A stretch of DNA of 64,000 nt from JAVBMU01 sp031551755 (GCA_031551755.1 JAVBNE010000078.1:22229-86228); one strand, 5' to 3'. Positions 10,299 to 20,062 are shown, counted from the first letter of the stretch. Notes: generated from the sequence alone by a model not told the origin. Program-made: numbers and translations.

Positions 10299-11650
10299 CG
10301 ACGATCTCTCCACCGACCCGGCGTCGGACGTTTGCGGATCTCCGCGCCGCTGTGGTCCGGACATTTCGGCGCACGGCCGACCGTGGCCGCACGGTGCTCG
10401 GCGCGGTCTCGACCGCGGCGGCTCCGGTGGTCGGCCGGATCGGGCGCGCAGTCGGACCGGACTCCCGGGTGGGTCGTCCCGTCTGGGCTGTCATCCGGCC
10501 GGTGACCAGCACGGTCAGCGCGTTGGGATGGTCGGCGCTCGTGGCCGCCGGGCTTCTGGGCTGGGCCGGGTTGCACTACGCCTGGCTCGAGGCGATCGTA
10601 ATCGCGGTGCTGCTCGTGGCAGCCATGCTCGTCGGCGTCGTCTTCGTCTTGGGCCGGTTCCGGTACACCGTGCTGCTGGACCTGACCGAACCGCGGGTTA
10701 CGGTGGGTGATCGAGCCCTCGGCCGGCTCGATGTACGCAATGAGTCCGCCCGGGCACTGCTGCCGGCGGTCATGGAGTTGCCGGTCGGCCAGAGCTTGGG
10801 CACGTTCCCGGTGCCACGATTGGCCCCGGGCGCGGCGCACGAGTCCATCTTCACGGTGCCCACCCACCGGCGGTCCGTCATCACGATCGGCCCGGTTCGT
10901 TCGGTGCGCGCGGACCCTTTTGGGCTGTTGCGGCGCCAGGTCGTGTGGTCGGGACCCCAGGAGCTCTTCGTCCATCCCCGGGTGCAGGCCCTCAGTGGTT
11001 CGTCGACGGGGTTCTTGCGCGATCTCGAGGGCCGCGTGACGCAGGACATCTCTGACTCGGACGTGTCGTTCCACGCGCTGCGCGGTTACGTTCCGGGCGA
11101 CGACCGTCGGCATATCCACTGGAAAACGACCGCTCGCACGGGTGAACTCATGGTTCGCCAGTTCGAGGAGACCCGTCGCTCACATCTGGCGGTCATTCTC
11201 TCCACCGGTAGCCAGGACTACGCCGACGCCGAGGAGTTCGAGCTCGCCGTCAGCGCCTGCGGCTCCTTGGGACTGCAGGCCATCCGCGAAGACCGGGGGG
11301 TCACGGTGCTGGTGCACGAAGGTTCGTTGCGGGGCACTCACCGCACCCAACTGTTGGACGATCTTTCCCGGGTTGAGCTCCGGTCGGCCAAGCGGACCCT
11401 GGTGGACGTCGCCCGGGTGGCTGGCGCGACGATCCTTGACGCTTCGGTGATCGCATTCGTGCTGGGGAGTGCGGCGTCTCCCGCAGTGCTCCGGGCAGCT
11501 GCGGCGCGGTTGCCGCAGGACGTCCGGGTGCTTGCGGTGCAGTGCATCCCCGGGGCGGCGGTCAGCAGGCGGGTCGTGTCGGAGCTGACGGTCCTGACGG
11601 TCGGCGAACTCGGTGATCTGCCGGTCGCTTTGCGGAGTGTGCAGGGCTGA
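10295..11650 (+). CDS. DUF58 domain membrane protein
   Basis: A 451-residue partner of the MoxR ATPase. The first 65 residues are basic and Arg-rich, then two adjacent hydrophobic helices anchor the protein. The DUF58 signature GDDRRHIHWKTTARTG sits at about residues 268–283, followed by a VWA-like fold in which MoxR partners usually bind metal. I chose the GTG at 10295 because it overlaps the moxR stop by four bases; an in-frame start further upstream would lie inside moxR. The stop is joined to the next ATG (TGATG). Its exact role is unknown; in the family it is thought to cooperate with MoxR in complex assembly. Confidence 0.88.
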   Translation: MTTISPPTRRRTFADLRAAVVRTFRRTADRGRTVLGAVSTAAAPVVGRIGRAVGPDSRVGRPVWAVIRPVTSTVSALGWSALVAAGLLGWAGLHYAWLEAIVIAVLLVAAMLVGVVFVLGRFRYTVLLDLTEPRVTVGDRALGRLDVRNESARALLPAVMELPVGQSLGTFPVPRLAPGAAHESIFTVPTHRRSVITIGPVRSVRADPFGLLRRQVVWSGPQELFVHPRVQALSGSSTGFLRDLEGRVTQDISDSDVSFHALRGYVPGDDRRHIHWKTTARTGELMVRQFEETRRSHLAVILSTGSQDYADAEEFELAVSACGSLGLQAIREDRGVTVLVHEGSLRGTHRTQLLDDLSRVELRSAKRTLVDVARVAGATILDASVIAFVLGSAASPAVLRAAAARLPQDVRVLAVQCIPGAAVSRRVVSELTVLTVGELGDLPVALRSVQG

Positions 11651-14100
11651 TGAGCACCACGGAAACGAACCTTGCCCAATCTGCCGCCACGGCGACCGGG
11701 CGCACCGGGGGTACTTCCCGGACCCGGGCTCCCCGACGTGATCGACCGGCACCCCGAGTCGAGACGCTTCCACACGACCCACGCCGGGCGCTGCGCTGGG
11801 TCGGGCTGATCGACGGGTTGGCCCTCCTGGCCATGCTGGGCGCCGTCCTCGTCGGATTTGAGCCGGCCTGGGGTGGGACGAGTTACCTCCTGCCTGCTGT
11901 CGGCGGGGCCCTGTTGGGGCTGGCGGTGGCCTGGGTGGGGGCGTGGCGGCGGTGGCCGGCTGTTCTGGTGCTGGCGCTGGCGATTGCCGCCTACCTGCTC
12001 TTCGGCGGGGCGCTCGCGCTACCGGGAACCACGACTGCCGGCGTGTTGCCCGGTGGCGAGACGATCCGCATGCTGGCGACCCAGTCGGTGCAGGGGTGGA
12101 AACAGACGGTCACCACGGTGCCTCCGCTGGAGTCGTTCACCGATCTCGCGGTGATCCCGTATCTACTGATGTTTGTCGTGGCCTTGGTTGCCGGCAGCAT
12201 CGCCTGGCGTGCCCGGTTCGCCGCGTGGGCCCTGCTGCCGTTGGCCCTCGGCGGTGCCGGCGTCATTCTCCTCGGGACGGTCCAGGCGGCGCTGCCGGTC
12301 GCTCAGGGGCTGGTGGCCGGTATCGTCGCACTGACCTGGGCCGGTTGGCGGACCACCACCCGACGGCTCGGGGTCAGCCAGCTCATCACCGAGGATTCCG
12401 CAGCAGCCCGTCGCAGATTGTGGTGGCACCGGATGCGGACGGCGGCCGTGATGCTGGTCCTCGGCGGAGTCGCGGCGGCGTTCGCAGGTCCGGTGCTGTT
12501 GCCGGATTCGCCTAGAACAGTCCTCCGTGAGACCATTGTTCCCCCTTTGGAACTACATGAGTATGTAAGTCCGCTGATGTCCTTCCGGAAATACGCGAAG
12601 GATGAGGCGGAAGAGGACCTGTTCACGGTTCGTGGACTCGCCGAGGGTGACCGGCTGCGGCTGGCCGTGCTGGATACCTACAACGGATCGGTCTACGACG
12701 TGTCGAGTGGTGGCGCAGGTGGCGTTTTCACCCGCACGGGTAGTCACATCGACGCGACGGCGGGTACGGGGGTCGAGCGCTCCTTGGACATCACGATCCA
12801 GAAGTACGCGGGGGTGTGGATCCCGGACACAGGTGACGTGACGGGGATCTCCTGGGCCGGACCGCGCGCGCAGGTACTGGCAGCGGGCACGTTCTACAAC
12901 AACACGACCCGCACGGGTATCGCCACGGCGGGTCTGCAGTCGGGCGACCGCTACCGGCTGACGGCTCTGGTGCCGCCGGTACCCACCACAACGGAGATCG
13001 CCAAGGCGCAGATCGCCGACGCAGCGGTTCCAAAGGTCCCAGCTGACGCGTTGCCCGCTGCCTTGGCGGCAAAGGCCGAACAGTTCATGGGCGCTGAAAC
13101 GAACCCCGTTCAGCGGCTGCTGCTGTTGCGTGACGGTCTCATCGCCTCGGGTGTCTACTCCAGCGGGTTGGAGGGCCAGCCGCAGTCCTTGCCCGGACAC
13201 TCGACAGCGCGGATCGACGACCTGCTCGCGATGAAGAAGATGACTGGCGACGATGAGCAGTTCGCCGTCGCGCTGGCGCTGATGGCGAATCAGGCCGGTA
13301 TCCCTGCCCGGGTGGCGATGGGCTTCTACCCGGACGAGAAGAACGAGTGGGAGCCGGGGGAGCCGTTCGTGGTGACCGGAGCGGATGTCCATGCCTGGGT
13401 CGAAGTGCCGTTCAGGGACTACGGCTGGGTGGCGATCGATGCGATCCCCGACGAGGACAACAAGATTCAGACCGAACCCTTCAAGCCCAAGGCACCCAAC
13501 CCGCCGGTCTTGGAGGACCCCCGCCCGCCGGAGGAGCCCGAGCAGCAGGAGGCGAGTTCGATCGCCGACCAGCCTCAGCCCGACCAGGCCGGTGATCCGC
13601 TCAACTGGCAGCGCATCGTCGTCGTGGTGCTGTCCGTGACCATTCCGCTGCTGCTGGTGGCCTTGCCCCTCATCGCCATCGTGGCCTACAAGGCCCGGCG
13701 CCGGGCGCGACGTCGGCGGGCCGCCCAGCCGGTGGATCGCATCAGCGGCGGCTGGCGGGAGGTCGTGGACACCGCGAGGGACCTCGGTACCGATGTGCCT
13801 TCCGGGGCGACTCGCCGCGAGGGCGCACGGGTGATAGCCGATGCCTTCGGTGCCCAACCGGTCACTCTCGCGCACCGTGCTGACGCCACCGTCTTCGGCG
13901 CGGACGATCCCACACTCGATCAGGTAGAGGTGTACTGGTCACAGGTCGATGAGGCAGTCACCGGTATGCGTGCGTCGGTGTCGCGGAGCGCGCGGTTGCG
14001 CGCCTCGTGGTCGCTGCGTTCGATCGGTCGTCCGCGCATCCGTCGTACGATCTTGGCGCGACTACGCCTGTTGAGGCGATCGCCGGAAGGGAAGCCATGA
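11650..14100 (+). CDS. TgpA-like transglutaminase-fold membrane protein, catalytic Cys replaced
   Basis: An 816-residue membrane protein: several N-terminal helices (about residues 50–280), an extracytoplasmic transglutaminase-like domain (about 450–620), a proline/glutamate-rich linker, one more helix (about 655–680) and a cytoplasmic tail. The His (VHAWVEV) and Asp (AIDAIPDE) of the papain-like triad are present. The position normally held by the nucleophilic Cys in the G-x-C-x-x-F-A motif reads TGDDEQFA, with Asp535 (GAT at 13252) instead. The domain is therefore probably a non-catalytic binding module, or uses another chemistry. It completes the MoxR–DUF58–TGase trio and overlaps the next gene by four bases. 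Confidence 0.85.
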   Translation: MSTTETNLAQSAATATGRTGGTSRTRAPRRDRPAPRVETLPHDPRRALRWVGLIDGLALLAMLGAVLVGFEPAWGGTSYLLPAVGGALLGLAVAWVGAWRRWPAVLVLALAIAAYLLFGGALALPGTTTAGVLPGGETIRMLATQSVQGWKQTVTTVPPLESFTDLAVIPYLLMFVVALVAGSIAWRARFAAWALLPLALGGAGVILLGTVQAALPVAQGLVAGIVALTWAGWRTTTRRLGVSQLITEDSAAARRRLWWHRMRTAAVMLVLGGVAAAFAGPVLLPDSPRTVLRETIVPPLELHEYVSPLMSFRKYAKDEAEEDLFTVRGLAEGDRLRLAVLDTYNGSVYDVSSGGAGGVFTRTGSHIDATAGTGVERSLDITIQKYAGVWIPDTGDVTGISWAGPRAQVLAAGTFYNNTTRTGIATAGLQSGDRYRLTALVPPVPTTTEIAKAQIADAAVPKVPADALPAALAAKAEQFMGAETNPVQRLLLLRDGLIASGVYSSGLEGQPQSLPGHSTARIDDLLAMKKMTGDDEQFAVALALMANQAGIPARVAMGFYPDEKNEWEPGEPFVVTGADVHAWVEVPFRDYGWVAIDAIPDEDNKIQTEPFKPKAPNPPVLEDPRPPEEPEQQEASSIADQPQPDQAGDPLNWQRIVVVVLSVTIPLLLVALPLIAIVAYKARRRARRRRAAQPVDRISGGWREVVDTARDLGTDVPSGATRREGARVIADAFGAQPVTLAHRADATVFGADDPTLDQVEVYWSQVDEAVTGMRASVSRSARLRASWSLRSIGRPRIRRTILARLRLLRRSPEGKP

Positions 14101-16013
14101 CCGACAAATGCGCTGCGTGCGGGTCCCTCTACTCCGAGGGTGCCGCCTACTGTGCCGTCTGCGGCCAGCCACTGGGCGGGGTCGCACCGGCCCCGCCCAT
14201 GCCCGGCACCAACGCATCCGCGCCCGCGGTCGGCCCCCCCATCGCGGCGCCTCCAGGTGGGATACCGGTCGTGTCAGCGCCACCGGTCGGTCCGGGCACG
14301 CCGATCGGTGCGCCGCCTGCTGTCGGGTTCGCGGCGGAGTCGGAGGTCTGTTCGGACACCCAGCTCTCGGCCTGGCCGCAGGGGGGAACCGAGGGGTCTG
14401 AGGCAGCGCCGTTGGGCCGGAGGTTCCTGGCTGTACTGTTCGATTTCGCGGTGATCGGCGTAGTGCTCCTGGCGCTGTGGCTGGTCGGCCGGGCGGCCGA
14501 TTTCCCGACGACGATCGTGTCGGCGGGATGCGCCGTCGGCTACTGGCTATTCATCGCCTGGTGGGAGGGGCGCACTGGTAAGACGATCGGCAACCTGGCC
14601 ATGGGGGTCGTCACCCTCGACATCGACCGGCTGACGCCGATCGGCTTCGGACGGGCCCTGGTGCGCTGGGTGATCGTGGGCGCGGGTGCGATTGCCCTTG
14701 GTGTGGGACAGTTCGTGATCGCACTCAGTGCCGGTTTCGACTCGAGTCCGCGCCGGCAGGGGTGGCACGACAAGGCGACCAAAGCAGGCGTCTTCCGGCG
14801 GCAGCCCGCAGCGTCGATGCTCGCGCCTGTCGCGAAGATATCCGGCCCTGATGGCCGGGTTCGTCCGGGTGCGATCGCGGGCGTGCCGACAAGCGCCTCC
14901 GGACCGCGTGGTTACGGGCAGCCAGGTGCGGCGCCGGATCCTTGGACGTTCCCCTCCGCGGCAGCTGCACGCGGTGTTCGTGGTGGTCTGATCACGGGCG
15001 CACCCGGGATCTCGCGATCGGTTGACGACACGGATGACGGACCGGTCACCGCGCAGCATCCCGTGGTATCGCCGGGGTCCGCTCCGGTGCCTGGGGCGCC
15101 CGCCGTTCCCTTGGCGCCCGCCGGTTCCGGTGCCTCGGCGAAGTCCGCGGCGCCGGTTTCGCAGCCGGTCGCTCCGGCGCCTGCAGTGCCCGCCGTTCCC
15201 TTGGTGCCTGCCCCGGCGAAGTCCGCGGCGCCGGCATCGCAGCCGGTCACTCCGGCGCCTGGGGCCGTAAAGCCGACGGAACCGCCCACCTCGACGGCAA
15301 AGGTTCCGATCGTGGCGGAGCCGCCGCTTGCCTCAGCCGCCTTCGTTCCGCCGATTGTGGCGGCCTCGCCCGCATCGGCACCGGCGCCCATCACCGGTAT
15401 CCCGGTTGTGGCACCACCAGTGAAGTCGTCGGCTGTGGGGGGATCGGCGCCGACGGCCGCGGCAACGGCCACCCCCCTGACGCCGCCGCCGACGGCCGGT
15501 CCGCAGGTACCCGTGGTGGCGGCCCCCGCGGCCGTACCCACTCCCGCGGCGGCGCCTTCGGTAGTCGAGGTCAAGGTTCCGGCGGTCGAACCTGCCGGCC
15601 CTTTCCCCGCGGAGGAGTCCCAGGAGAGCACCCGGTTTCCGACTGAGGGGCGCCAGCCACCGCGACTCGAGTCGGCGCCCGTCGTCCCGGTGCTCGTCGA
15701 GCTGGAAAGCGGCGAGCGGAGACTCATCAGTAGGCCGACGTTGGTCGGCCGCAACCCACAGACGCCGGATGGCTCCGACTGGGAGCTGCTGCCATTGGCC
15801 GACCCCGGTCATTCGGTCTCCAAAACCCACCTGGAGCTCGGCATCGACCCGGGTGGACTCTGGGTTCGCGACCGTGGCTCAACCAACGGCACCATCGTCT
15901 CCGTGCCCGGTTCGCCGCCGCGATTGGTCGACATCACTGATCACGTCCGGGTGCCTGTGGGGGCCACGATTCATGTGGGCGATTGCCGTCTCGTGGTGGT
16001 GGGCACCCGATGA
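14097..16013 (+). CDS. Zinc-ribbon / RDD membrane / FHA protein
   Basis: A 638-residue three-part protein. A zinc ribbon is formed by Cys5, Cys8, Cys19 and Cys22. An RDD domain follows (about residues 100–240) with two or three helices and the family pattern GRRFLAVLFDFAVIG. A long Ala/Pro linker contains a tandem repeat, then a C-terminal FHA domain (about 540–638) shows VGR, SKTH and GSTNGT. FHA domains bind phosphothreonine, so this is a likely membrane-anchored reader of the operon's kinase. The ATG overlaps the previous stop (ATGA); an upstream in-frame start would lie inside the preceding gene. The substrate of the zinc ribbon is unknown. Confidence 0.85.
   Translation: MTDKCAACGSLYSEGAAYCAVCGQPLGGVAPAPPMPGTNASAPAVGPPIAAPPGGIPVVSAPPVGPGTPIGAPPAVGFAAESEVCSDTQLSAWPQGGTEGSEAAPLGRRFLAVLFDFAVIGVVLLALWLVGRAADFPTTIVSAGCAVGYWLFIAWWEGRTGKTIGNLAMGVVTLDIDRLTPIGFGRALVRWVIVGAGAIALGVGQFVIALSAGFDSSPRRQGWHDKATKAGVFRRQPAASMLAPVAKISGPDGRVRPGAIAGVPTSASGPRGYGQPGAAPDPWTFPSAAAARGVRGGLITGAPGISRSVDDTDDGPVTAQHPVVSPGSAPVPGAPAVPLAPAGSGASAKSAAPVSQPVAPAPAVPAVPLVPAPAKSAAPASQPVTPAPGAVKPTEPPTSTAKVPIVAEPPLASAAFVPPIVAASPASAPAPITGIPVVAPPVKSSAVGGSAPTAAATATPLTPPPTAGPQVPVVAAPAAVPTPAAAPSVVEVKVPAVEPAGPFPAEESQESTRFPTEGRQPPRLESAPVVPVLVELESGERRLISRPTLVGRNPQTPDGSDWELLPLADPGHSVSKTHLELGIDPGGLWVRDRGSTNGTIVSVPGSPPRLVDITDHVRVPVGATIHVGDCRLVVVGTR
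15098..15263 (+). repeat. Tandem repeat encoding the Ala/Pro linker
   Basis: Two imperfect direct copies of about 75–90 bases (first 15098–15186, second 15188–15263). Each encodes a PAVPLxP…AKSAAPxSQPVxPAP unit in the linker between the RDD and FHA domains. The second copy lacks a short GSGAS-coding stretch. Such repeats expand and contract by slippage, so linker length may vary between strains. Confidence 0.7.
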
Positions 16014-16789
16014 ACCCGGATGCAGAGGTCGAGGTCATGCTCTCCTGGGGCGCGGCCTCACACCGGGGGACGAGGCGCATGCTCAACGAGGACCGCTTCC
16101 TGGCGACGGGGTCGGTCTTCTTCGTGGCGGACGGCATGGGCGGTCACGAAGCGGGTGAGGTCGCGAGTACTGCGGCAGTCGATGCCATGCGGCCACTGGG
16201 TGAACTCCAGGTGGTCACCCCGGAGGACGTCATGGTGTGTCTCGATGATGCTCAAAAGGCGGTTCGGGCGATCAGTACCGACCCGGGTCGAGGGGCCGGC
16301 ACGACGGTGACCGGGGTCGCGATCGCGGAGCAGGAGGGGATGCCCTACTGGCTCGTGACGAATGTCGGGGACTCACGCACTTACCGCTATTCAAGCAATA
16401 TCCTTGAGCAAGTAAGTATTGACCATTCTGAAGTTCAAGAAATGGTTGATGCTGGAATGTTGACCAAGGCCGAGGCGCTGACCCACCCGAGGCGACATGT
16501 CGTCACGCGGGCTTTGGGGTCGCGAGAAGATCCGGAACCCGACTTTTGGTACCTGCCGATCACGGCAGGAGACAGGATGATGGTCTGTTCCGACGGCTTG
16601 ACGGGTGAACTATCGAACGGCCAAATTGAGGTGATTCTCGACCAACACCCGGAACCCCAGAATGCCGCTGACCAGTTGGTTCGCGGGGCAATCGCCGCTG
16701 GCGGGCGGGATAACATTACGGTCGTCGTCATCGATGCCATGGTGGTTATGCGCGATGCCGACTCAGCCTCGGATAGCTCCGGGGGATAG
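16010..16789 (+). CDS. PP2C-family Ser/Thr protein phosphatase
   Basis: A soluble 259-residue metal-dependent phosphatase (PstP/Stp type) that should reverse the phosphorylations made by the kinase two genes downstream. The metal-binding aspartates are visible: Asp28 in NEDR, Asp41 in ADGMGGHEAGE, then SDGL and GGRDNIT near the C-terminus; GDSRTYRY is also present. The ATG at 16010 overlaps the previous stop. The codons between about 16385 and 16465 are strikingly AT-rich compared with the rest of the operon, although the protein reads through normally. The stop TAG is joined to the next GTG (TAGTG). Confidence 0.94.
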   Translation: MNPDAEVEVMLSWGAASHRGTRRMLNEDRFLATGSVFFVADGMGGHEAGEVASTAAVDAMRPLGELQVVTPEDVMVCLDDAQKAVRAISTDPGRGAGTTVTGVAIAEQEGMPYWLVTNVGDSRTYRYSSNILEQVSIDHSEVQEMVDAGMLTKAEALTHPRRHVVTRALGSREDPEPDFWYLPITAGDRMMVCSDGLTGELSNGQIEVILDQHPEPQNAADQLVRGAIAAGGRDNITVVVIDAMVVMRDADSASDSSGG

Positions 16790-18450
16790 TGCAAAGTGAG
16801 CCGACGACGATACCCTTCCGGGGGATGTTCGTCTCCAGATGGGTGGATTGCCTGATGTTGCGTTACGAGACTGGTACAGGCTGCGCGATCGCGCGCGGCG
16901 ATGCGGTCGTGCTCCTGCGACCGAACACCGATCACGACCTGGTCATGCGGCTGTGGGAACAGCTGGGTGAGGACTCGGGTCTGGTTGAGGTGTTGCAGGT
17001 ATTGACCGGCGCCTTCGGGCCGAATCTGCGCACCGTACCGCCGTTCGCCTCGGTGGTCGTCAAGGACCGGAAGGTGCACGTCGCGGTCCGTGGCGAGATG
17101 TCCGTTTCCCTGGATATCGAGAATAACGGCGAGATCGAGCGACTGCACGTCGACGGCATGGACGTCACGACATGGTCGGAGCGAGTCCTCGATAACGTCG
17201 TCGACCTGATGGTCGGACTCGGGGTCGGAACCCCGGGCGCTGCCATGCTCGACGACGACGCATTGCCGCTCGGCGACGGTGTCGTTCGGGCGGATGCCCT
17301 CGCTCGTCAGCTCGCGCCGCGACCGGTCAAGGCCGTTCCGGAGCCTGTTCGCGCCGCCGAGCCTGCGCCCGCGCCGGCCGAGGATGCAGGTTCTAGCCGC
17401 CGCCGGAACCCTGGTGCCGGGCGTACCCGCGTGGACTCCGAGGAGTCTCGCCGGACCAGTCCTGGACAGGCAGCTCGCGCGGCAGCGATCTCCGAAGAGA
17501 CGATCGCCCCGGTGGAGGAGCCGCGGGCGGCCGCCCCGCGCAAGACAGCCGCACCTGTCTCCGCCGCAACCTCGGCCCCGGCGCCGGTGGCGGCTGCGAA
17601 GGCGACGGTCACGGACGGCGCCGAGGGCGACGACGACTACAGCCACCTGTGGGGCTCGACGGTTCTGCGCAACGTCGAGGACGCTGCGGTGCGTCCGGCC
17701 GATGGTGAGGACGAGGCCCCCCAGGCCAAGGCCGTGCCTAGAGCGGTAGCCAAGGAGGCGCCGGCCGCCAAGGCCGCAGCTCGCAAGGAATCTCTGGACG
17801 ACCACGACGGACACACCGTGACGTCGGCCGAGATGGCCAGGTTGCGTGCCGCTGCTGCTTCACCGGCGGCTGCCGCGCCTGCGGCGAAGCCCGCGGCCGC
17901 GAAGGCAGCCACGGCGAAGCCCGCCGCGACCAAGCCCGCAGCGACCAAGTCGGCCGAGCCGATTGCCGCCGAACCGGGTCGTCCCGGGACTGGGCAGCAC
18001 ATCCTGGCCCGGACCTGCCGGAACGGGCACGCCAACCCGCCATCGCGGGAGGCGTGTGCGGTGTGTGGCATCGCCCTGGAAGGCGACGCCGACCTCGCCC
18101 GGCGGCCTGCCTTGGGTCGGATCGTGGTCTCGACGGGCGAAGTGGTCGAACTCGACCGCGGCGTCGTGGTCGGCCGTCGTCCCCGGGTGGTCCGTGGTGC
18201 CGGTGGCGAAACACCGCGCCTGGTCACCGTGCCCAGTCCGCAGCAGGACATCTCCCGGTCACATGTCGAGGTTCGCCTGGAGGGCTGGCATGTGCTGGTC
18301 AACGACATGAACACCACGAATGGCACGACCCTGTTGCGTGTCGGCCAGCCGCCGCGTCGGCTGCACCCTTCGGAGCCCATCCTCGTCGTTGACGGAGACG
18401 TGGCCGACCTCGGTGACGGGGTGACCCTGACGTTCGAGGGGCTGCGGTGA
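16789..18450 (+). CDS. Zinc-ribbon / FHA protein with long Ala-rich linker
   Basis: A 553-residue soluble protein of unknown function. Residues about 25–165 form a globular domain I do not recognise (it begins MLRYETGTG after a short leader). Then comes a linker of some 230 residues rich in Ala, Pro and Lys, a small zinc ribbon (C-x-N-G-H … C-x2-C, about 410–428) and a C-terminal FHA domain (about 440–552) with VGRR, SRSHVE and NTTNGT. The GTG at 16789 is joined to the phosphatase stop and has GGGGG just upstream; ATG at 16825 or 16855 are alternatives. It is probably a phosphothreonine adaptor between the kinase and the secretion ATPase. Confidence 0.8.
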   Translation: MQSEPTTIPFRGMFVSRWVDCLMLRYETGTGCAIARGDAVVLLRPNTDHDLVMRLWEQLGEDSGLVEVLQVLTGAFGPNLRTVPPFASVVVKDRKVHVAVRGEMSVSLDIENNGEIERLHVDGMDVTTWSERVLDNVVDLMVGLGVGTPGAAMLDDDALPLGDGVVRADALARQLAPRPVKAVPEPVRAAEPAPAPAEDAGSSRRRNPGAGRTRVDSEESRRTSPGQAARAAAISEETIAPVEEPRAAAPRKTAAPVSAATSAPAPVAAAKATVTDGAEGDDDYSHLWGSTVLRNVEDAAVRPADGEDEAPQAKAVPRAVAKEAPAAKAAARKESLDDHDGHTVTSAEMARLRAAAASPAAAAPAAKPAAAKAATAKPAATKPAATKSAEPIAAEPGRPGTGQHILARTCRNGHANPPSREACAVCGIALEGDADLARRPALGRIVVSTGEVVELDRGVVVGRRPRVVRGAGGETPRLVTVPSPQQDISRSHVEVRLEGWHVLVNDMNTTNGTTLLRVGQPPRRLHPSEPILVVDGDVADLGDGVTLTFEGLR

Positions 18451-18451
18451 G

Positions 18452-20062
18452 GTGAGCCGACGCCGTGCACCGTCGCCCCCGCCTCGGATCGAGGGCTACG
18501 AGTACGTCCGGGCCATCGGCTCCGGTGGCTTCTCCGACGTCTTCCTCTACCAGCAACACCGGTCCGGACGGCAAGTGGCCGTCAAGGTGCTGCTCAAGGA
18601 GTGGACGAGCGAGGCTCAACGCACAGCATTCGATGCCGAAGCGGACCTCATGGCCACGCTGTCGACGCATCCGTCGATCGTCACGATGTACCACGCGGCC
18701 GTCTCCCCGGACGGGCGCCCGTACCTCACCATGGAGTACTGCTCCCGGCCCAACCTTGGTGTGCGTTATCGCAAGGAGCGGTTCTCCGTCGCAGAGGTCC
18801 TGCGGACCGGGGTTCAGATAGCCGGCGCAGTGGAGACCGTCCACCGCGCCGGCATTCTGCACCGTGACATCAAACCGGCGAACATCCTCATCACCGACTA
18901 CGGTCAGCCCGCGCTGACCGATTTCGGAATCTCGGCGACGTTGGACGACGCGCCGGCCGCCGAGGGCATGTCCATTCCGTGGTCGCCACCCGAGACATTC
19001 GCACAGCCGCCCACGGCCTCGACCGCCAGCGACGTGTGGGCCTTGGCGGCCACGTTGTTCAGCCTGCTCGCGGGGCGCACTCCGTTCGAGCGGTCGGATG
19101 CGCCGAACACGAATGACCACCTGATCTCCCGGATCGAGACCGTCCCCCTGGCGCCCACCAGCCGCTCCGATGTGCCACCGTCCCTCGAACTAGCCCTGGC
19201 GACGGCGATGGCCAAGTCGCCCGCCAATCGCTACGCGTCGGCCCTTGAGTTCGGGCGGGCGCTCCAGCGCATCCAGAGCGAGTTGGCCATGGAGGTCACC
19301 CCGCTCGCCCTTCGTGACGATGCCGGTCACGAGGTGCCGTCCGCGCCGGCTGATCCGGGCGATGACGACGGCACCAGGCTGCGGGGAGTGGTCACGATCG
19401 ACCCTGGTGGCCGGACTCCGCTCGTGGCCGGCCAGCCGACCCCCGGGGGGATACCGTCCTTCGCCGCCGTCGCCCAGGGACCTGGTGCGCGGGCGACCTC
19501 GACGGCGATCCCTGCGGCTCGAGTCGCGGTCAGCGACGTGCTTACGGATCGGTCGGCCGCCGGCGCAGCCGCCTGGGCGGATTCCGCAATCGAGGACACC
19601 GTGATCGGCACGTCGGTCTCGCAGGTGACCGACGACGCGGCCCAGCGCAAGACCTGGCCCTTGGCGACGGCCGTGGTGGCAGTGCTCGCCATCGCGGGCG
19701 GTGTTGTGGCCTATGTCCAGAGTCAAGGTAAGCCGGAGTCGACCGATGCGCCCAGCGGGACGACGGCGGTGCCTGGGCAGAACATCGGAGAATTGGTCCC
19801 GACGGTGGTGAACCTGGCCGGTGAGTACGACGCGGCCGCTCAGTCCGCCGTCTTCGCTTGGTCGGACGACCCGGACGAGGCAAAGCCGGGGGACACGTAT
19901 CGCTGGCGGCGGGTGGACCCGCTTCATGAGACCAAACCGGCGCAGACCACCGAACGGCAGGTGAGCCTCCCGGCGGAGCCGGGAGAGCGCATCTGCATCG
20001 AGGTGGTCGTGGTGCGCAACGGAAAGCCCTCCTACGAGGCCGAGCAGGCTTGTTCCTCATGA
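18452..20062 (+). CDS. PknB-like transmembrane Ser/Thr protein kinase
   Basis: A 536-residue Hanks-type kinase. The N-terminal kinase domain (about residues 14–275) shows the glycine loop GSGGFSDV, the ATP-binding Lys45 (VAVKV), the catalytic loop HRDIKPAN with Asp139, and Asp157 of DFG. A flexible linker, one membrane helix (about 402–424) and a 110-residue extracellular domain with two cysteines follow; no PASTA repeats are seen. It sits between FHA genes and follows a PP2C phosphatase, the usual kinase/phosphatase/FHA control set. The GTG start lies one base after the previous stop. Its external ligand is unknown. Confidence 0.94.
   Translation: MSRRRAPSPPPRIEGYEYVRAIGSGGFSDVFLYQQHRSGRQVAVKVLLKEWTSEAQRTAFDAEADLMATLSTHPSIVTMYHAAVSPDGRPYLTMEYCSRPNLGVRYRKERFSVAEVLRTGVQIAGAVETVHRAGILHRDIKPANILITDYGQPALTDFGISATLDDAPAAEGMSIPWSPPETFAQPPTASTASDVWALAATLFSLLAGRTPFERSDAPNTNDHLISRIETVPLAPTSRSDVPPSLELALATAMAKSPANRYASALEFGRALQRIQSELAMEVTPLALRDDAGHEVPSAPADPGDDDGTRLRGVVTIDPGGRTPLVAGQPTPGGIPSFAAVAQGPGARATSTAIPAARVAVSDVLTDRSAAGAAAWADSAIEDTVIGTSVSQVTDDAAQRKTWPLATAVVAVLAIAGGVVAYVQSQGKPESTDAPSGTTAVPGQNIGELVPTVVNLAGEYDAAAQSAVFAWSDDPDEAKPGDTYRWRRVDPLHETKPAQTTERQVSLPAEPGERICIEVVVVRNGKPSYEAEQACSS

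Noticed and set aside
15098..15263. Repeat considered as a CRISPR array
   Set aside because: Only two imperfect, in-frame copies without spacers, inside a coding linker; no cas genes in the window.
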